Notes: generated by a model from the letters alone, not told the origin. DNA of 64,000 bases from Peptostreptococcus sp. D1 (GCF_900112955.1 NZ_FONP01000001.1:372001-436000), one strand, 5' to 3'; positions 53,485 through 62,137 are shown, counted from the first letter of the stretch. Made by a program: numbers and translations.

Positions 53485-53519
53485 TTTTTTTCTTTTGCTG
53501 TCGAAATCGTGTTTTCCAT
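53485..53519 (-). other. Out-of-frame native start segment of the MFS gene with an A7 tract
   Basis: ATG at 53519 behind a strong RBS encodes MENTISTAKEK before the A7 tract. As written it continues for 21 codons and stops (TGA), never joining the transporter frame. Confidence 0.75.
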
Positions 53520-53540
53520 GATTATTCTCCTACTCTAAAA

Positions 53541-54413
53541 TTAATATTTAATATCTAAGGCTTCCTTCATATATTCTATTGGCATCGGTTGACCTGTCCA
53601 TAGCTCAAATGCAGCTGATCCCTGAAATAGCATCATACCTAATCCATTCATAGTCTTACATCCAACTTCTTTTGCCATTCTCAAAAATTCCGTTTCTCTT
53701 GGATAGTATACAACATCTGTTACTATTAGATCCTTTCTAAAGAAGGATTTATCGGGTACGTATGTCTGACCTTCTAGTGGCTTCATTCCCATTCCTGTTG
53801 CGTTTGCAAATAGATAAGATCCTTCAACCTCTTCCTTCAGCTTATCTAGATCCTGTAAATCAAATAATTGAGCCTTACATTTTGTATTATTATTTATTTT
53901 TTCAACAGTCTTTACAGCATTATCCCAGAACTCGTCTTTTCTATTAAATATAGAAATTTCGGCTACTCCGTCCAAGGCTGCCTGAATTTCGATAGCTGTT
54001 GCAGCACCACCGGCACCAACTATTGTCATCTTCTTACCTATAACATCAATATCATTATCCTTTAATGCTTGCATATAACCAATTCCATCTGTAATATGTC
54101 CTGTAAGCTTTCCATTATCGTTTACAATAGTATTTACTGCTCCACATAGCTCTGCAGCAGGAGAAACTGCGTCAAGATATTTGTGAACCACTGTTTTATT
54201 AGGCATTGACACATTTGAGCCTCTCATTTTTAACGTTCTAATTGCTTTTACGGCATCCTCCAAAGTGTCGTTATCAACCTCAAATGCCAAATATGCGTAA
54301 TCCAAGCCTAATTTTGCAAATGCCTCATTTTGCATTGCTGGTGAGCTTGAATGTCTGATTGGATATGCTATCAATCCTACTAATTCTGTGTAACCTGTAA
54401 TTCTTTCTGCCAT
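53541..54413 (-). CDS. Shikimate/quinate dehydrogenase (AroE/YdiB family)
   Basis: 290 residues. Substrate domain: AYPIRHSSSPAMQNEAF, NVSMPNKTVVHKYL with the catalytic Lys, and GHITDGIGY with the catalytic Asp (Ile where AroE usually has Asn). Nucleotide domain: VGAGGAATAIEIQA. NADP-type basic residues (FNRKDEF) follow strand two only partly, so NAD use is possible as in YdiB. It oxidises shikimate or quinate to the dehydro acid or the reverse. RBS GGAGG. First gene of the minus-strand operon, with a LysR-type palindrome upstream. Confidence 0.94.
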   Translation of the reverse strand: MAERITGYTELVGLIAYPIRHSSSPAMQNEAFAKLGLDYAYLAFEVDNDTLEDAVKAIRTLKMRGSNVSMPNKTVVHKYLDAVSPAAELCGAVNTIVNDNGKLTGHITDGIGYMQALKDNDIDVIGKKMTIVGAGGAATAIEIQAALDGVAEISIFNRKDEFWDNAVKTVEKINNNTKCKAQLFDLQDLDKLKEEVEGSYLFANATGMGMKPLEGQTYVPDKSFFRKDLIVTDVVYYPRETEFLRMAKEVGCKTMNGLGMMLFQGSAAFELWTGQPMPIEYMKEALDIKY

Positions 54414-54815
54414 TTTGGTAACCTCCGATGTTTTTGAATAATTTCTTTTAATAAATTTTTGCTAATTACTTTAGCTTTTTGTTTTTACTTTTTTTAGCTT
54501 TTTGCTTTTACTTTTTTTCATAATACGTTTTCATAGAAACTAAACAACCATTGCATGCAACAGACGCATAATAATCGCACCTATTTTTATTAATTAATTA
54601 TTAAACAACCTCTATGCCCATTATAAATAAACTTAAACAATAAATCCAATACATATTCTTTTCTTTTTTGATAGTAAAAAACTATCAATTAACTTGATAT
54701 ATACTTTTTTTGTAGTATAATTAATATAAATAAAAACGACATTATCAAATTAGTAAATATTTGCCATATGGACAATGTATTTTGTGTTTTTAAGCTATTA
54801 AATCGGAGGAAAAAT
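54414..54815. other. Divergent control region aroE / lysR
   Basis: It holds two promoters and one operator. Plus strand: TTGATA (54694-54699)-N16-TATAAT (54716-54721) for lysR. Minus strand: TTGGAT (54644-54649)-N18-TATAAT (54620-54625) for aroE. The palindrome 54668-54688 lies between them. A 23-bp tandem duplication (TTAGCTTTTTGYTTTTACTT...) is at 54471-54517. Confidence 0.65.
54668..54688. promoter_or_regulatory. LysR-type operator between aroE and lysR
   Basis: TTGATAGT-A5-ACTATCAA, a perfect 8-bp-arm palindrome, with core ATAG-N7-CTATCAATT. It is centred between the divergent promoters, as usual for LysR regulators that control a neighbour and themselves. A near copy occurs at 55841-55863. 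Confidence 0.75.
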
Positions 54816-55700
54816 ATGACTTTAAATCAATTGATATATTTTCAGACTATCGCCAGATTAGAGCACTTTAGAAAAGCTGCTGAGGAGCTAAATATTTCTC
54901 AGCCAAGCTTAAGTCACTCTATGTCATCACTAGAAGACGAGCTTGGATTAAAGCTTTTTAAAAGAAACGGTAGAAATATAACGTTAACTAAGTATGGAAA
55001 AGTCTTTTTAGAAAAAATAGATAAGATACTATTTGAACTTGATTTGGCACAGAAACATATGAAGCAGCTGTCAGGAACCCATGGTCACATCGATATAGCA
55101 TATGTATATCCATTATCATATAGCTACATTCCAAAGCTGGTAAGAGAATTTCTTTCAATAGAGGATAACAAAAACACTACCTTTAGCTTTCATCAACAGA
55201 TTACAGCCGACATAATAAAGGGTCTTATGATCGAAAGATTTGATGTAGGATTCTGCGCATTTGCCGACAACAACGATGAAATAGAATTTGTTCCATTAAT
55301 AAAGCAAGAAATGGTAGTTATTACATCTAGAAATCATGAATTATCAAAGCAAGATACGGTTAAGCTAAAAGATATAGAAAAATATCAAGTAATCGGTTAT
55401 GACAGATCATCCGGTCTTGGAAAGCTTACAAAAAATATATTTTTGGATAATGGTCTTCATCCTGAAATAGTACACGAATGCCCAGACGAAAACTCCATTG
55501 CATCTCTGATGGCCGAAGACTTTGGTATCGCCTTAGTTGCCAATATTGATTCACTAAAGAATCACAGTATAAATATATTAAAAATTGATGACTATAACAT
55601 TGACCATACGGTGTACTTTGCCTATAAAAAAGATAACTACCAATTAAAGGCGATTAAAAAATTTATAGAATTTACCACTAAACATGGCAAGCTTTATTGA
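54816..55700 (+). CDS. LysR-family transcriptional regulator
   Basis: 294 residues from the ATG at 54816 (GGAGG-AAAAAT). An upstream in-frame ATG at 54768 has no RBS. The N-terminal winged helix (LIYFQTIARLEHFRKAAEELNISQPSLSHSMSSLEDELGLKLF, kept here only as a description of the helix-turn-helix at about 17-38) is followed by an inducer-binding domain. The effector is probably a pathway acid such as shikimate, by analogy with QuiR of Listeria, which controls a similar gene set. Divergent from aroE and upstream of the flavoenzyme gene. Confidence 0.94.
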   Translation: MTLNQLIYFQTIARLEHFRKAAEELNISQPSLSHSMSSLEDELGLKLFKRNGRNITLTKYGKVFLEKIDKILFELDLAQKHMKQLSGTHGHIDIAYVYPLSYSYIPKLVREFLSIEDNKNTTFSFHQQITADIIKGLMIERFDVGFCAFADNNDEIEFVPLIKQEMVVITSRNHELSKQDTVKLKDIEKYQVIGYDRSSGLGKLTKNIFLDNGLHPEIVHECPDENSIASLMAEDFGIALVANIDSLKNHSINILKIDDYNIDHTVYFAYKKDNYQLKAIKKFIEFTTKHGKLY

Positions 55701-55710
55701 GGTAAGCTTT

Positions 55711-55814
55711 GTCGAGCATAGTCTTTGTTGAACATAGCCTTTGTTAAGCATTGCATTTGTTAAGCATTGCATTTGTTAAGCATAGTCTTTATTGAGCATA
55801 ACCTTTGTTGAGCG
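55711..55814. repeat. 16-bp tandem repeat, six copies plus a partial
   Basis: Units GTTRAGCATWGYMTTT start at 55711, 55727, 55743, 55759, 55775 and 55791, ending in a partial copy at 55807. They lie directly after the lysR stop. The middle copies are identical and the outer ones diverged. Confidence 0.9.
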
Positions 55815-55840
55815 ACTATAATTTTATCAACTCCACATAA

Positions 55841-55909
55841 TTAATAGTTTTTTTCTATCAATTGTCAGTATTTTTGGTATTGGTATTTTTTAATTCTTTA
55901 GAATATAAT
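55841..55909 (+). promoter_or_regulatory. Second LysR-type operator and promoter of the flavoenzyme gene
   Basis: TTAATAG-T7-CTATCAATT at 55841-55863 matches the operator at 54668 (ATAG-N7-CTATCAATT). Then TTGGTA (55880-55885)-N18-TATAAT (55904-55909). The operator-to-promoter distance, 16 bp, resembles that at aroE (18 bp). The start codon is about 125 bp downstream. Confidence 0.7.
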
Positions 55910-56035
55910 TCAGATTATAGATAAATTATTAAACAATATTAATCTAGATTATAAATGATAACCAAGCTTCTATTGTATATGCATTTTAAGTCAGTAAAAA
56001 TAACCTCTAATATTTTACTATGATAGGAGAAAGCT

Positions 56036-58039
56036 ATGAATACAAAATACAGAAATATTTTTGAGCCATTGACTGTCAGAAGAATGACTATGAAAAATAG
56101 AATAATGATGACTCCAATGGGTACAAACTACGGCGAACAGAATGGTGAGATGAGTTACCAGCATATTCAGTATTATGAACAAAGAGCAAAGGGCGGTGTC
56201 GGTCTAATAATGGTTGAAAATGCGAGTGTTTCCTCACCAGAAGGCTCAAATGGTACCACTCAATTGAGAATAGACCATGATAGCTATTTGCCTAGACTTT
56301 TTAAATTGACTGAAACAGTGCACAAGCATGGAGCTTGCATAGGTATACAGATAAATCATGCAGGTGCTTCTGCGATGTCTACTAGAACAAATTTACAGCC
56401 GGTTTCATCATCTAATATTCCATCAAAGGACGGTGGTGAAATTCCAAGACCTTTGGAAATTGAAGAAATATACGAAATTGTAAAGAAATATGGACAGGCG
56501 GCAAAAAGAGCACAAATAGCTGGCTTTGATGCAGTTGAAGTCCATGCAGGACATTCTTACCTAATCTGTCAGTTCCTATCTCCAATCTATAACAAGAGAA
56601 AGGATGAGTTTGGTGGATCTCCAGAAAACAGAGCAAGATTTGCTAGATTGGTATTAGAAGAAGTTAGAAAGCAGGTCGGACCTTTCTTCCCAATATTTGT
56701 AAGAATAAGTGCTGAAGAGTTTATGGAAAATGGAAATACCCTAGAAGATATGTTGGAATTGCTAGAATATTTCCAAGCAGAAGCAGATGTTATTGACGTA
56801 TCTGCTGGTTTAAATGGTTCTATACAATATCAAATTGATGCCAACTATCTACCAGATGGCTGGAGATCATATATGGCTACTGCCGTTAAGAACAAATTTA
56901 ACAAGCCTTGTGTAACAACTGGAAATATAAGAGATCCAAAGGTTGCAAATGAAATACTTGAACGTGGAGATGCCGATATCATTGGTATGGGACGTGGTCT
57001 TATTGCCGATCCTGAATGGGTAAACAAAGTAGAGTTTGGCGATATCGATCAAATCAGAAAATGTATATCCTGTAACATTGGCTGTGCCGGAAATAGAATT
57101 GGCGTAAATAGACCTATTAGATGTACTATTAATCCAGCTGTAATTGATGGAGAAGGCTATAGAAAATATACAAGGATCAACAAGCCCTGCAATGTTGTAG
57201 TTGTAGGTGGTGGTACTGCTGGCTTGGAAGCAGCCTGTACAGCCTCAGAGGTTGGATGCACTACTTTTTTGATTGAAAAAGAAAAGCATCTTGGCGGATT
57301 GGCATCGAAAATTTCTCAAATTCCTGACAAAAAGAGACTTGGAGATTTTCCAAGCTATCTGATAAACAGAGCCAAGAAAATCAATAACCTATTTATTTTC
57401 ACTGAAGCAGAAGCAAGTGTTGAATTTATTAAAAATCTAAAGCCTAATATTATTGTAAACGCTACTGGCTCTTCACCATTACTTCCTCCTATCAAAGGAT
57501 TAATGGACAATATAGATAAACCAAACGGTAAGGTTTCTTCGATATTGAATATGATAAAAAACATAAACGAATATCCAGAGGATCTTCGTGGCAAAAAAGT
57601 AGTAGTCATTGGTGGAGGAGCTGTTGGTCTTGATGTTATGGAATTCTTTGCTCCAAAAGGTGCTGATGTTAAAATAGTTGAGATGATGCCAGCTATTGGT
57701 GCTGGAATAGACCCTGTTTCAAGGGTTGATTTACAAACATTGATGAAAAAGCATAATGTTGTTCAAATGCCAAATACTGCTCTAAAAGAAGTAAAGGATG
57801 ATAGATTCATCGTTGAAACTGTTAACGGAATAGAATATTTAGAATTCGACTATGGCTTCGTATGTCTTGGAATGAAGGCTGAGCATCCAGCTTTGGCTGA
57901 TATCAAGAATGCATTTGAAGATGACAATACAATTGAAATAATAAATATTGGAGATTCTATGAGAGCCAGAAGAATAATCGATGGAACTGAAGAAGGTAGA
58001 AATATTATAAATACACTTCTAAAGAGAAACTATATATAA
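56036..58039 (+). CDS. Fe-S flavoenzyme of the 2,4-dienoyl-CoA reductase / 2-enoate reductase family
   Basis: 667 residues with three parts. An FMN-binding TIM barrel, about 1-345, of the old yellow enzyme type: MTPMGTNYGEQNGEMS, QINHAGA, GFDAVEVHAGHSYLICQFLSP, GGSPENRARF. A 4Fe-4S cluster motif, about 345-372: CISCNIGCAG and RCTINP. FAD and NAD(P) domains: VVVVGGGTAGLEAA, and KVVVIGGGAVGLDVMEFF. Relatives reduce C=C bonds of enoates or dienoyl-CoAs. In this context a shikimate-type ring acid is a possible substrate. The closest context parallel I know is the Listeria lmo2235-lmo2236 neighbourhood. RBS TAGGAGAAAGCT. Confidence 0.93.
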   Translation: MNTKYRNIFEPLTVRRMTMKNRIMMTPMGTNYGEQNGEMSYQHIQYYEQRAKGGVGLIMVENASVSSPEGSNGTTQLRIDHDSYLPRLFKLTETVHKHGACIGIQINHAGASAMSTRTNLQPVSSSNIPSKDGGEIPRPLEIEEIYEIVKKYGQAAKRAQIAGFDAVEVHAGHSYLICQFLSPIYNKRKDEFGGSPENRARFARLVLEEVRKQVGPFFPIFVRISAEEFMENGNTLEDMLELLEYFQAEADVIDVSAGLNGSIQYQIDANYLPDGWRSYMATAVKNKFNKPCVTTGNIRDPKVANEILERGDADIIGMGRGLIADPEWVNKVEFGDIDQIRKCISCNIGCAGNRIGVNRPIRCTINPAVIDGEGYRKYTRINKPCNVVVVGGGTAGLEAACTASEVGCTTFLIEKEKHLGGLASKISQIPDKKRLGDFPSYLINRAKKINNLFIFTEAEASVEFIKNLKPNIIVNATGSSPLLPPIKGLMDNIDKPNGKVSSILNMIKNINEYPEDLRGKKVVVIGGGAVGLDVMEFFAPKGADVKIVEMMPAIGAGIDPVSRVDLQTLMKKHNVVQMPNTALKEVKDDRFIVETVNGIEYLEFDYGFVCLGMKAEHPALADIKNAFEDDNTIEIINIGDSMRARRIIDGTEEGRNIINTLLKRNYI

Positions 58040-58074
58040 TGCTCCTTGTCAAATAATGTTGACAAAGTTAATAG

Positions 58075-58114
58075 AAAACTACCCACTTATTTATTTTTAA
58101 GCGGGTAGTTTTTT
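58075..58114. terminator. Terminator between the flavoenzyme and azlD genes
   Basis: AAAACTACCC (58075-58084) pairs with GGGTAGTTTT (58103-58112). T6 follows on the plus strand and A/T-rich DNA on the minus strand. Confidence 0.85.
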
Positions 58115-58136
58115 ATAAAAAAATTAATACCTTTTA

Positions 58137-58475
58137 TCATATCAATCCATTTAGCTTCATAAATATAAAAATAATTATTCCACCTGACACAACAGACAAG
58201 CCTATGTTTTTAAATTTATAAGAAATTACACTCACTATCAGTAATGGAATAATTTTAAAGTTCTCAAGCGATAAAAATAACATTCCATCCTTGTAAAAAA
58301 TATCTTTTACAATTATTGCCACAAATACACCTAAAGGAATATACTTTATAAATCGTTCAAATTCCTCAGAAGTACCTCTCCCGCCAATTAGTACAAACGG
58401 AATATATCTCATTGCAAACAAACCTATAAATGATATCAAAATTATTCCGAGCTTCAATACGGAGCTACTCATCAT
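58137..58475 (-). CDS. azlD: Branched-chain amino acid transport protein AzlD
   Basis: 112 residues from the ATG at 58475 (AAGGA nine bases upstream). It overlaps the azlC end by 11 bp, while a longer frame to 58517 has no RBS. Three or four membrane segments and the family motif RYIPFVLIGGR plus KYIPLGVFVAIIVKDIFY. The small subunit works with AzlC to export branched-chain amino acids or analogues. Confidence 0.93.
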   Translation of the reverse strand: MMSSSVLKLGIILISFIGLFAMRYIPFVLIGGRGTSEEFERFIKYIPLGVFVAIIVKDIFYKDGMLFLSLENFKIIPLLIVSVISYKFKNIGLSVVSGGIIIFIFMKLNGLI

Positions 58476-59181
58476 TATCACACATCCTTCCACTGTTTGA
58501 CTTATACTTTTTGTCAAGGAAATACCCTATAGTCGTCACTATCAAAGCAATTATTACCAAATCTAATCCACCCTGATAAATACTCAATACCACAAAAGAA
58601 ATTACAATGGATATTAGAAGCATAATCACATCAGCCTTATCCTTTATTCTTAAAGCTGTAAGAACGATAAACATACTAGACATCATAAATAACCCCAAAT
58701 CAATAGGTATATTTACCATTTGACCAAATATACAGCCAAGAATATTTCCGATTAGTCCGTAAATACAAGCAAAAATATTGACATATAATGCTAAATCACT
58801 ATCCCAATCAGAATTGCCCTCAAACATCATTTTGTTTATAGCGAAGGTCTCGTCAGTTACATATTGTGCAAAAACGATTTTTCTCCATCCCTTTAAAGCC
58901 TTGACATCATTAGCCAATGAGGAGCTATACATTATATTCCTCAAGCTCGTCACTATAATTGTAATAGCAACATAGAGAGATATTTGTGGATATATACCAG
59001 CTGCCAGCATATTAGCCGATATAAAGACCGCACTTCCGGAAAATACCAACACCGATAATAAGAAAACATCTAATACGTTAAATCCACTCTTTTGAATTAA
59101 TGCACCTCCGATAAATCCAAGTGAAATATATCCAAATGCTATCGGAAAAGAAGTCCAAAAAGCTCTTTTAAATTTATTCAT
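58465..59181 (-). CDS. azlC: Branched-chain amino acid transport protein AzlC
   Basis: 238 residues from the ATG at 59181. The TTG at 59199 lies before the AGTGGATGG site. Five to six membrane segments. AzlC features: FPIAFGYISLGFIGGALIQKSGF, FSGSAVFISANML, IIVTSLRNIMYSSSLA, YVTDETFAIN. Large subunit of the AzlCD exporter, operon with azlD. It is divergent from prmC. Confidence 0.94.
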   Translation of the reverse strand: MNKFKRAFWTSFPIAFGYISLGFIGGALIQKSGFNVLDVFLLSVLVFSGSAVFISANMLAAGIYPQISLYVAITIIVTSLRNIMYSSSLANDVKALKGWRKIVFAQYVTDETFAINKMMFEGNSDWDSDLALYVNIFACIYGLIGNILGCIFGQMVNIPIDLGLFMMSSMFIVLTALRIKDKADVIMLLISIVISFVVLSIYQGGLDLVIIALIVTTIGYFLDKKYKSNSGRMCDNDE

Positions 59182-59337
59182 AAACCATCCACTTTCCAAA
59201 TTATAAATAATAAAATAAAAATAAATTATATCTTGAATATTATTTTACACGTTTTGGAAGTATTATTCAATATTATGGTATAATAATATCACTATATTAT
59301 TGCAATTATTATTAAAGATTAGGAGACAGTATTATTT

Positions 59338-60246
59338 ATGAAAATTTCTGAAATAATATCTATATACAGTAAAAAATTAACAGGAATCAGCCTTACACCT
59401 CGTCTTGATGTGGAGGTCTTAATTTCTCATATTTTGAACTTTGATGATAAAACAAAGCTTATTTTAAGCCATGATAAAGAAATGTCAGACAATGATTTTC
59501 TAGAATTTGAAAAAATGCTTAACAGAAGGCTGAAATCAGTCCCTGTGGCTTATATTATAAACAACAAGGAATTTATGGGTCATGATTTTTATGTTGATGA
59601 AAATGTGCTTATACCAAGACCGGATACTGAAATAGTAGTCGAGGACGTGATTAACACTATTTTTAATAAATATAATAATACAGAAAAATTGAATATCATG
59701 GATATGTGTATTGGATCTGGAGCCATATTGCTTAGCATTGCCAGAAGTATGCTCGAATATTCTAGTGATTTTTTCCATCAATGTAAATTCGTGGGAGTTG
59801 ATATTTCAAAAGGAGCACTGGAGGTTTCAAGCATTAATAGAGAAAGAATACTTGGAAGCATTTCAAGCTATGATAATATCCAGCTGCTGGAATCTAATCT
59901 ATTTAAATCTCCAGAATTTGATAATATGCATGATATGTTTGACATAATTGTTTCCAATCCTCCATATATACCTGAAGCTGATATACAGACCTTATCTCCT
60001 GATGTCAAAAATTATGAGCCAAGCTTGGCTCTATCAGGTGGAAATGATGGAATGAATTTCTATAAAGAAATAATTTTGGAATCATCTAAATACCTAAAAA
60101 ACAACGGTTTACTTTTTTTTGAGTCCGGTCATGATCAGGCAGATGAAATCAAAAGCTTTATGAAAAACAATGGGTTTGTGGATATTTATTTTAAAAAGGA
60201 TCTACAGGGATTCAATCGACTGGTTTGCGGAAAATTACGTAAATAA
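59338..60246 (+). CDS. prmC: Release factor N5-glutamine methyltransferase PrmC
   Basis: 302 residues. It methylates the GGQ glutamine of peptide chain release factors using SAM. N-terminal substrate-binding helical domain about 1-85. Then VLIPRPDTEIVVE, the SAM loop IMDMCIGSGAILLSIA, and the catalytic NPPY motif in IIVSNPPYIP, plus the ALSGGNDGMNFY loop. prfA, its usual neighbour, is not adjacent. RBS AGGAGACAG. A TATAAT at 59279-59284 may be the promoter -10. Confidence 0.96.
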   Translation: MKISEIISIYSKKLTGISLTPRLDVEVLISHILNFDDKTKLILSHDKEMSDNDFLEFEKMLNRRLKSVPVAYIINNKEFMGHDFYVDENVLIPRPDTEIVVEDVINTIFNKYNNTEKLNIMDMCIGSGAILLSIARSMLEYSSDFFHQCKFVGVDISKGALEVSSINRERILGSISSYDNIQLLESNLFKSPEFDNMHDMFDIIVSNPPYIPEADIQTLSPDVKNYEPSLALSGGNDGMNFYKEIILESSKYLKNNGLLFFESGHDQADEIKSFMKNNGFVDIYFKKDLQGFNRLVCGKLRK

Positions 60247-60274
60247 AAAAAGCAACGCTACAGTTGCTTTTTTT
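60245..60274. terminator. Bidirectional terminator prmC / rpmE
   Basis: A7-GCAAC (60245-60256), 6-nt loop, GTTGC-T7 (60263-60274). The same shape reads on both strands between convergent genes. Confidence 0.88.
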
Positions 60275-60315
60275 ATACGTAAATTCGAATTTAAGTACAA
60301 ATTAATTAAAAAAGA

Positions 60316-60516
60316 TTATTCCATGTTGAATCTCTTTTTAAATTTATCGATTCTTCCGCCCTTTTCAATATTCTTCTGTTTTCCAGTATAGAAAGGATGG
60401 CATTCTGAACAGATTTCAACCTTAATTTCGTCTTTTGTCGAACCTGCCATAAAAGTATTACCGCAAGCACATCTTACTTCTACTTCTTTGTAATTTGGCT
60501 GTATATCTTTTTGCAT
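60316..60516 (-). CDS. rpmE: Ribosomal protein L31, zinc-binding type
   Basis: 66 residues with four zinc cysteines in VRCACGNTF and [13 protein letters not shown], the C+ form. It binds the central protuberance of the 50S subunit. RBS GGGGTGAAACATTA. It follows rho as often seen in Bacillota, 107 bp downstream, and may share its transcript. Confidence 0.97.
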   Translation of the reverse strand: MQKDIQPNYKEVEVRCACGNTFMAGSTKDEIKVEICSECHPFYTGKQKNIEKGGRIDKFKKRFNME

Positions 60517-60623
60517 TAATGTTTCACCCCTTTTTATTCATTTTATTGGAATATCATAATCCATCTAAATTCAACTTCCTTATTATATCATATTAAGGAT
60601 TCTATTTCAAGTATTAACAATCG

Positions 60624-62117
60624 CTAAAAGCTTATTTTTTTAATTAAATCTAGAAATTCTCTATTGGATTTTGTTTTTTTCATCTCTTCTATTATTTTAT
60701 CCGATGCAATTTGGTTTTCTCCGGCAGTGAATGACCGTCTAAACTTGTATAAAGCATCCATTTCATCAGAAGAAAGCAATAAATCTTCTCTTCTAGTACC
60801 AGACTTATACACGTCAATAGCTGGAAATATTCTTTTCTCAGCCATACCCTTATCCAAATGCAGCTCCATATTTCCAGTACCCTTGAATTCTTCAAATATT
60901 ACATCATCCATTCTCGAGCCTGTATCAACTAACGCAGTCCCAAGAATCGTGAGCGAACCACCTTTTCTAATATTTCTAGCCGCTCCAAAGAATTTTTTAG
61001 GTCCATGCAATGCTCCAGGGTCTATACCTCCAGATAGTGTTCTTCCCGTTGGAGATATAGTCAGGTTATATGCTCTAGCCAATCTAGTAATACTATCAAG
61101 TAAAATTACTATATCTTTTCCATGTTCAACCAATCTCTGCGCTCTATTCAAAACCATTTCTGCAACCTTTACATGGTGAGATGCAACCTGATCAAACGTA
61201 GAATAAATAACTTCTCCATCAATTGATTCCTTCATGTCTGTAACTTCCTCAGGACGTTCGTCAATCAATAAAACTATCAAGGTTATATCAGGATAGTTTT
61301 CAGTCAGACTATTTGCAATTTTCTTTAGCAAAACCGTCTTCCCGACCTTTGGTGGAGCTACAATAAGACCTCTTTGACCCATACCTATTGGAGAAAACAA
61401 ATCTATTATTCTCGTCGAAAGATTATCATATGTAGTTTCAAGCTTCAATTTTACATCTGGATAAATCGGAACGAGCTGCTCAAATGGTGTTCTTCTTTTA
61501 CCCATAAGAGGATTTTCATCATTTATACTGTAAACAAACATCAATCCTCTAAACTTTTCAGACGGATTTTCTGGTTTTGTAACACCAACAACATAATCAC
61601 CTGTCTTTAAACCAAATCTTCTAATTTGGTTTGGAGAAACATATATATCATTCTCTGTGGAAAGATAATTACTTCCTCTCAAAAAACCAAACCCTTCCGG
61701 CAATATTTCAAGAACACCTTCGACCTTATTCCCATCATTCATCTCAGGTATAACTCTAGGTGTGCCATCTATGTTCTTATCCAGAGTCAATTGAACATCA
61801 CTTTTATAGTATGTGCTGTAGTCTTTTTTCGGTATAATCTCCGTAGCCCTTTGTTCTACTGTTTTTTGTTCTTCTACTTTTTGCTCCACATTTTTTTGCT
61901 CAAGACTCTTGTCGTTCAATTCTAAATTAATGTCCAGTTCACTAGCTATTAACTTAGCATTACTCGGATTTTCTTCCAAATTTTCCAAAATCTTTTCAAC
62001 CAAATCGTGTTTTTTATAAGTTGTAACTGATTTCATCCCAATGTTTTTTGAGGCTACTCTAAGCTCTAATATATTAGACTTGTTGAGTTCTTTTCTAACA
62101 AGATCTATATCAATCAT
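60624..62117 (-). CDS. rho: Transcription termination factor Rho
   Basis: 497 residues. Rho N-terminal helical domain about 1-50 (LRVASKNIGMKSVTTYKKHDLVEKI), a Gln/Glu/Lys-rich linker about 68-95 with VEQK-like repeats, cold-shock RNA-binding domain about 125-190 (GFGFLRGSNYL, DIYVSPNQIRRFGL), then the ATPase: PPKVGKTVLL (P-loop), LIDERPEEVTD, GKDIVILLDSITRLARAYN, GRTLSGGIDPGALHGPKKFFGAARN (R and Q loops). The linker is longer than in E. coli Rho (419 residues) and low-complexity. RBS AAGAAGGTAAACG. Confidence 0.98.
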   Translation of the reverse strand: MIDIDLVRKELNKSNILELRVASKNIGMKSVTTYKKHDLVEKILENLEENPSNAKLIASELDINLELNDKSLEQKNVEQKVEEQKTVEQRATEIIPKKDYSTYYKSDVQLTLDKNIDGTPRVIPEMNDGNKVEGVLEILPEGFGFLRGSNYLSTENDIYVSPNQIRRFGLKTGDYVVGVTKPENPSEKFRGLMFVYSINDENPLMGKRRTPFEQLVPIYPDVKLKLETTYDNLSTRIIDLFSPIGMGQRGLIVAPPKVGKTVLLKKIANSLTENYPDITLIVLLIDERPEEVTDMKESIDGEVIYSTFDQVASHHVKVAEMVLNRAQRLVEHGKDIVILLDSITRLARAYNLTISPTGRTLSGGIDPGALHGPKKFFGAARNIRKGGSLTILGTALVDTGSRMDDVIFEEFKGTGNMELHLDKGMAEKRIFPAIDVYKSGTRREDLLLSSDEMDALYKFRRSFTAGENQIASDKIIEEMKKTKSNREFLDLIKKISF

Positions 62118-62137
62118 CGTTTACCTTCTTTCTATTA

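Noticed and set aside
55711-55814. CRISPR array or regulator iterons
   Set aside because: 16-bp head-to-tail units without spacers located after a stop codon. No replication or cas genes are nearby.
60664-61179. 171-codon plus-strand frame inside rho
   Set aside because: Antisense to the highly conserved Rho ATPase region and without an RBS.
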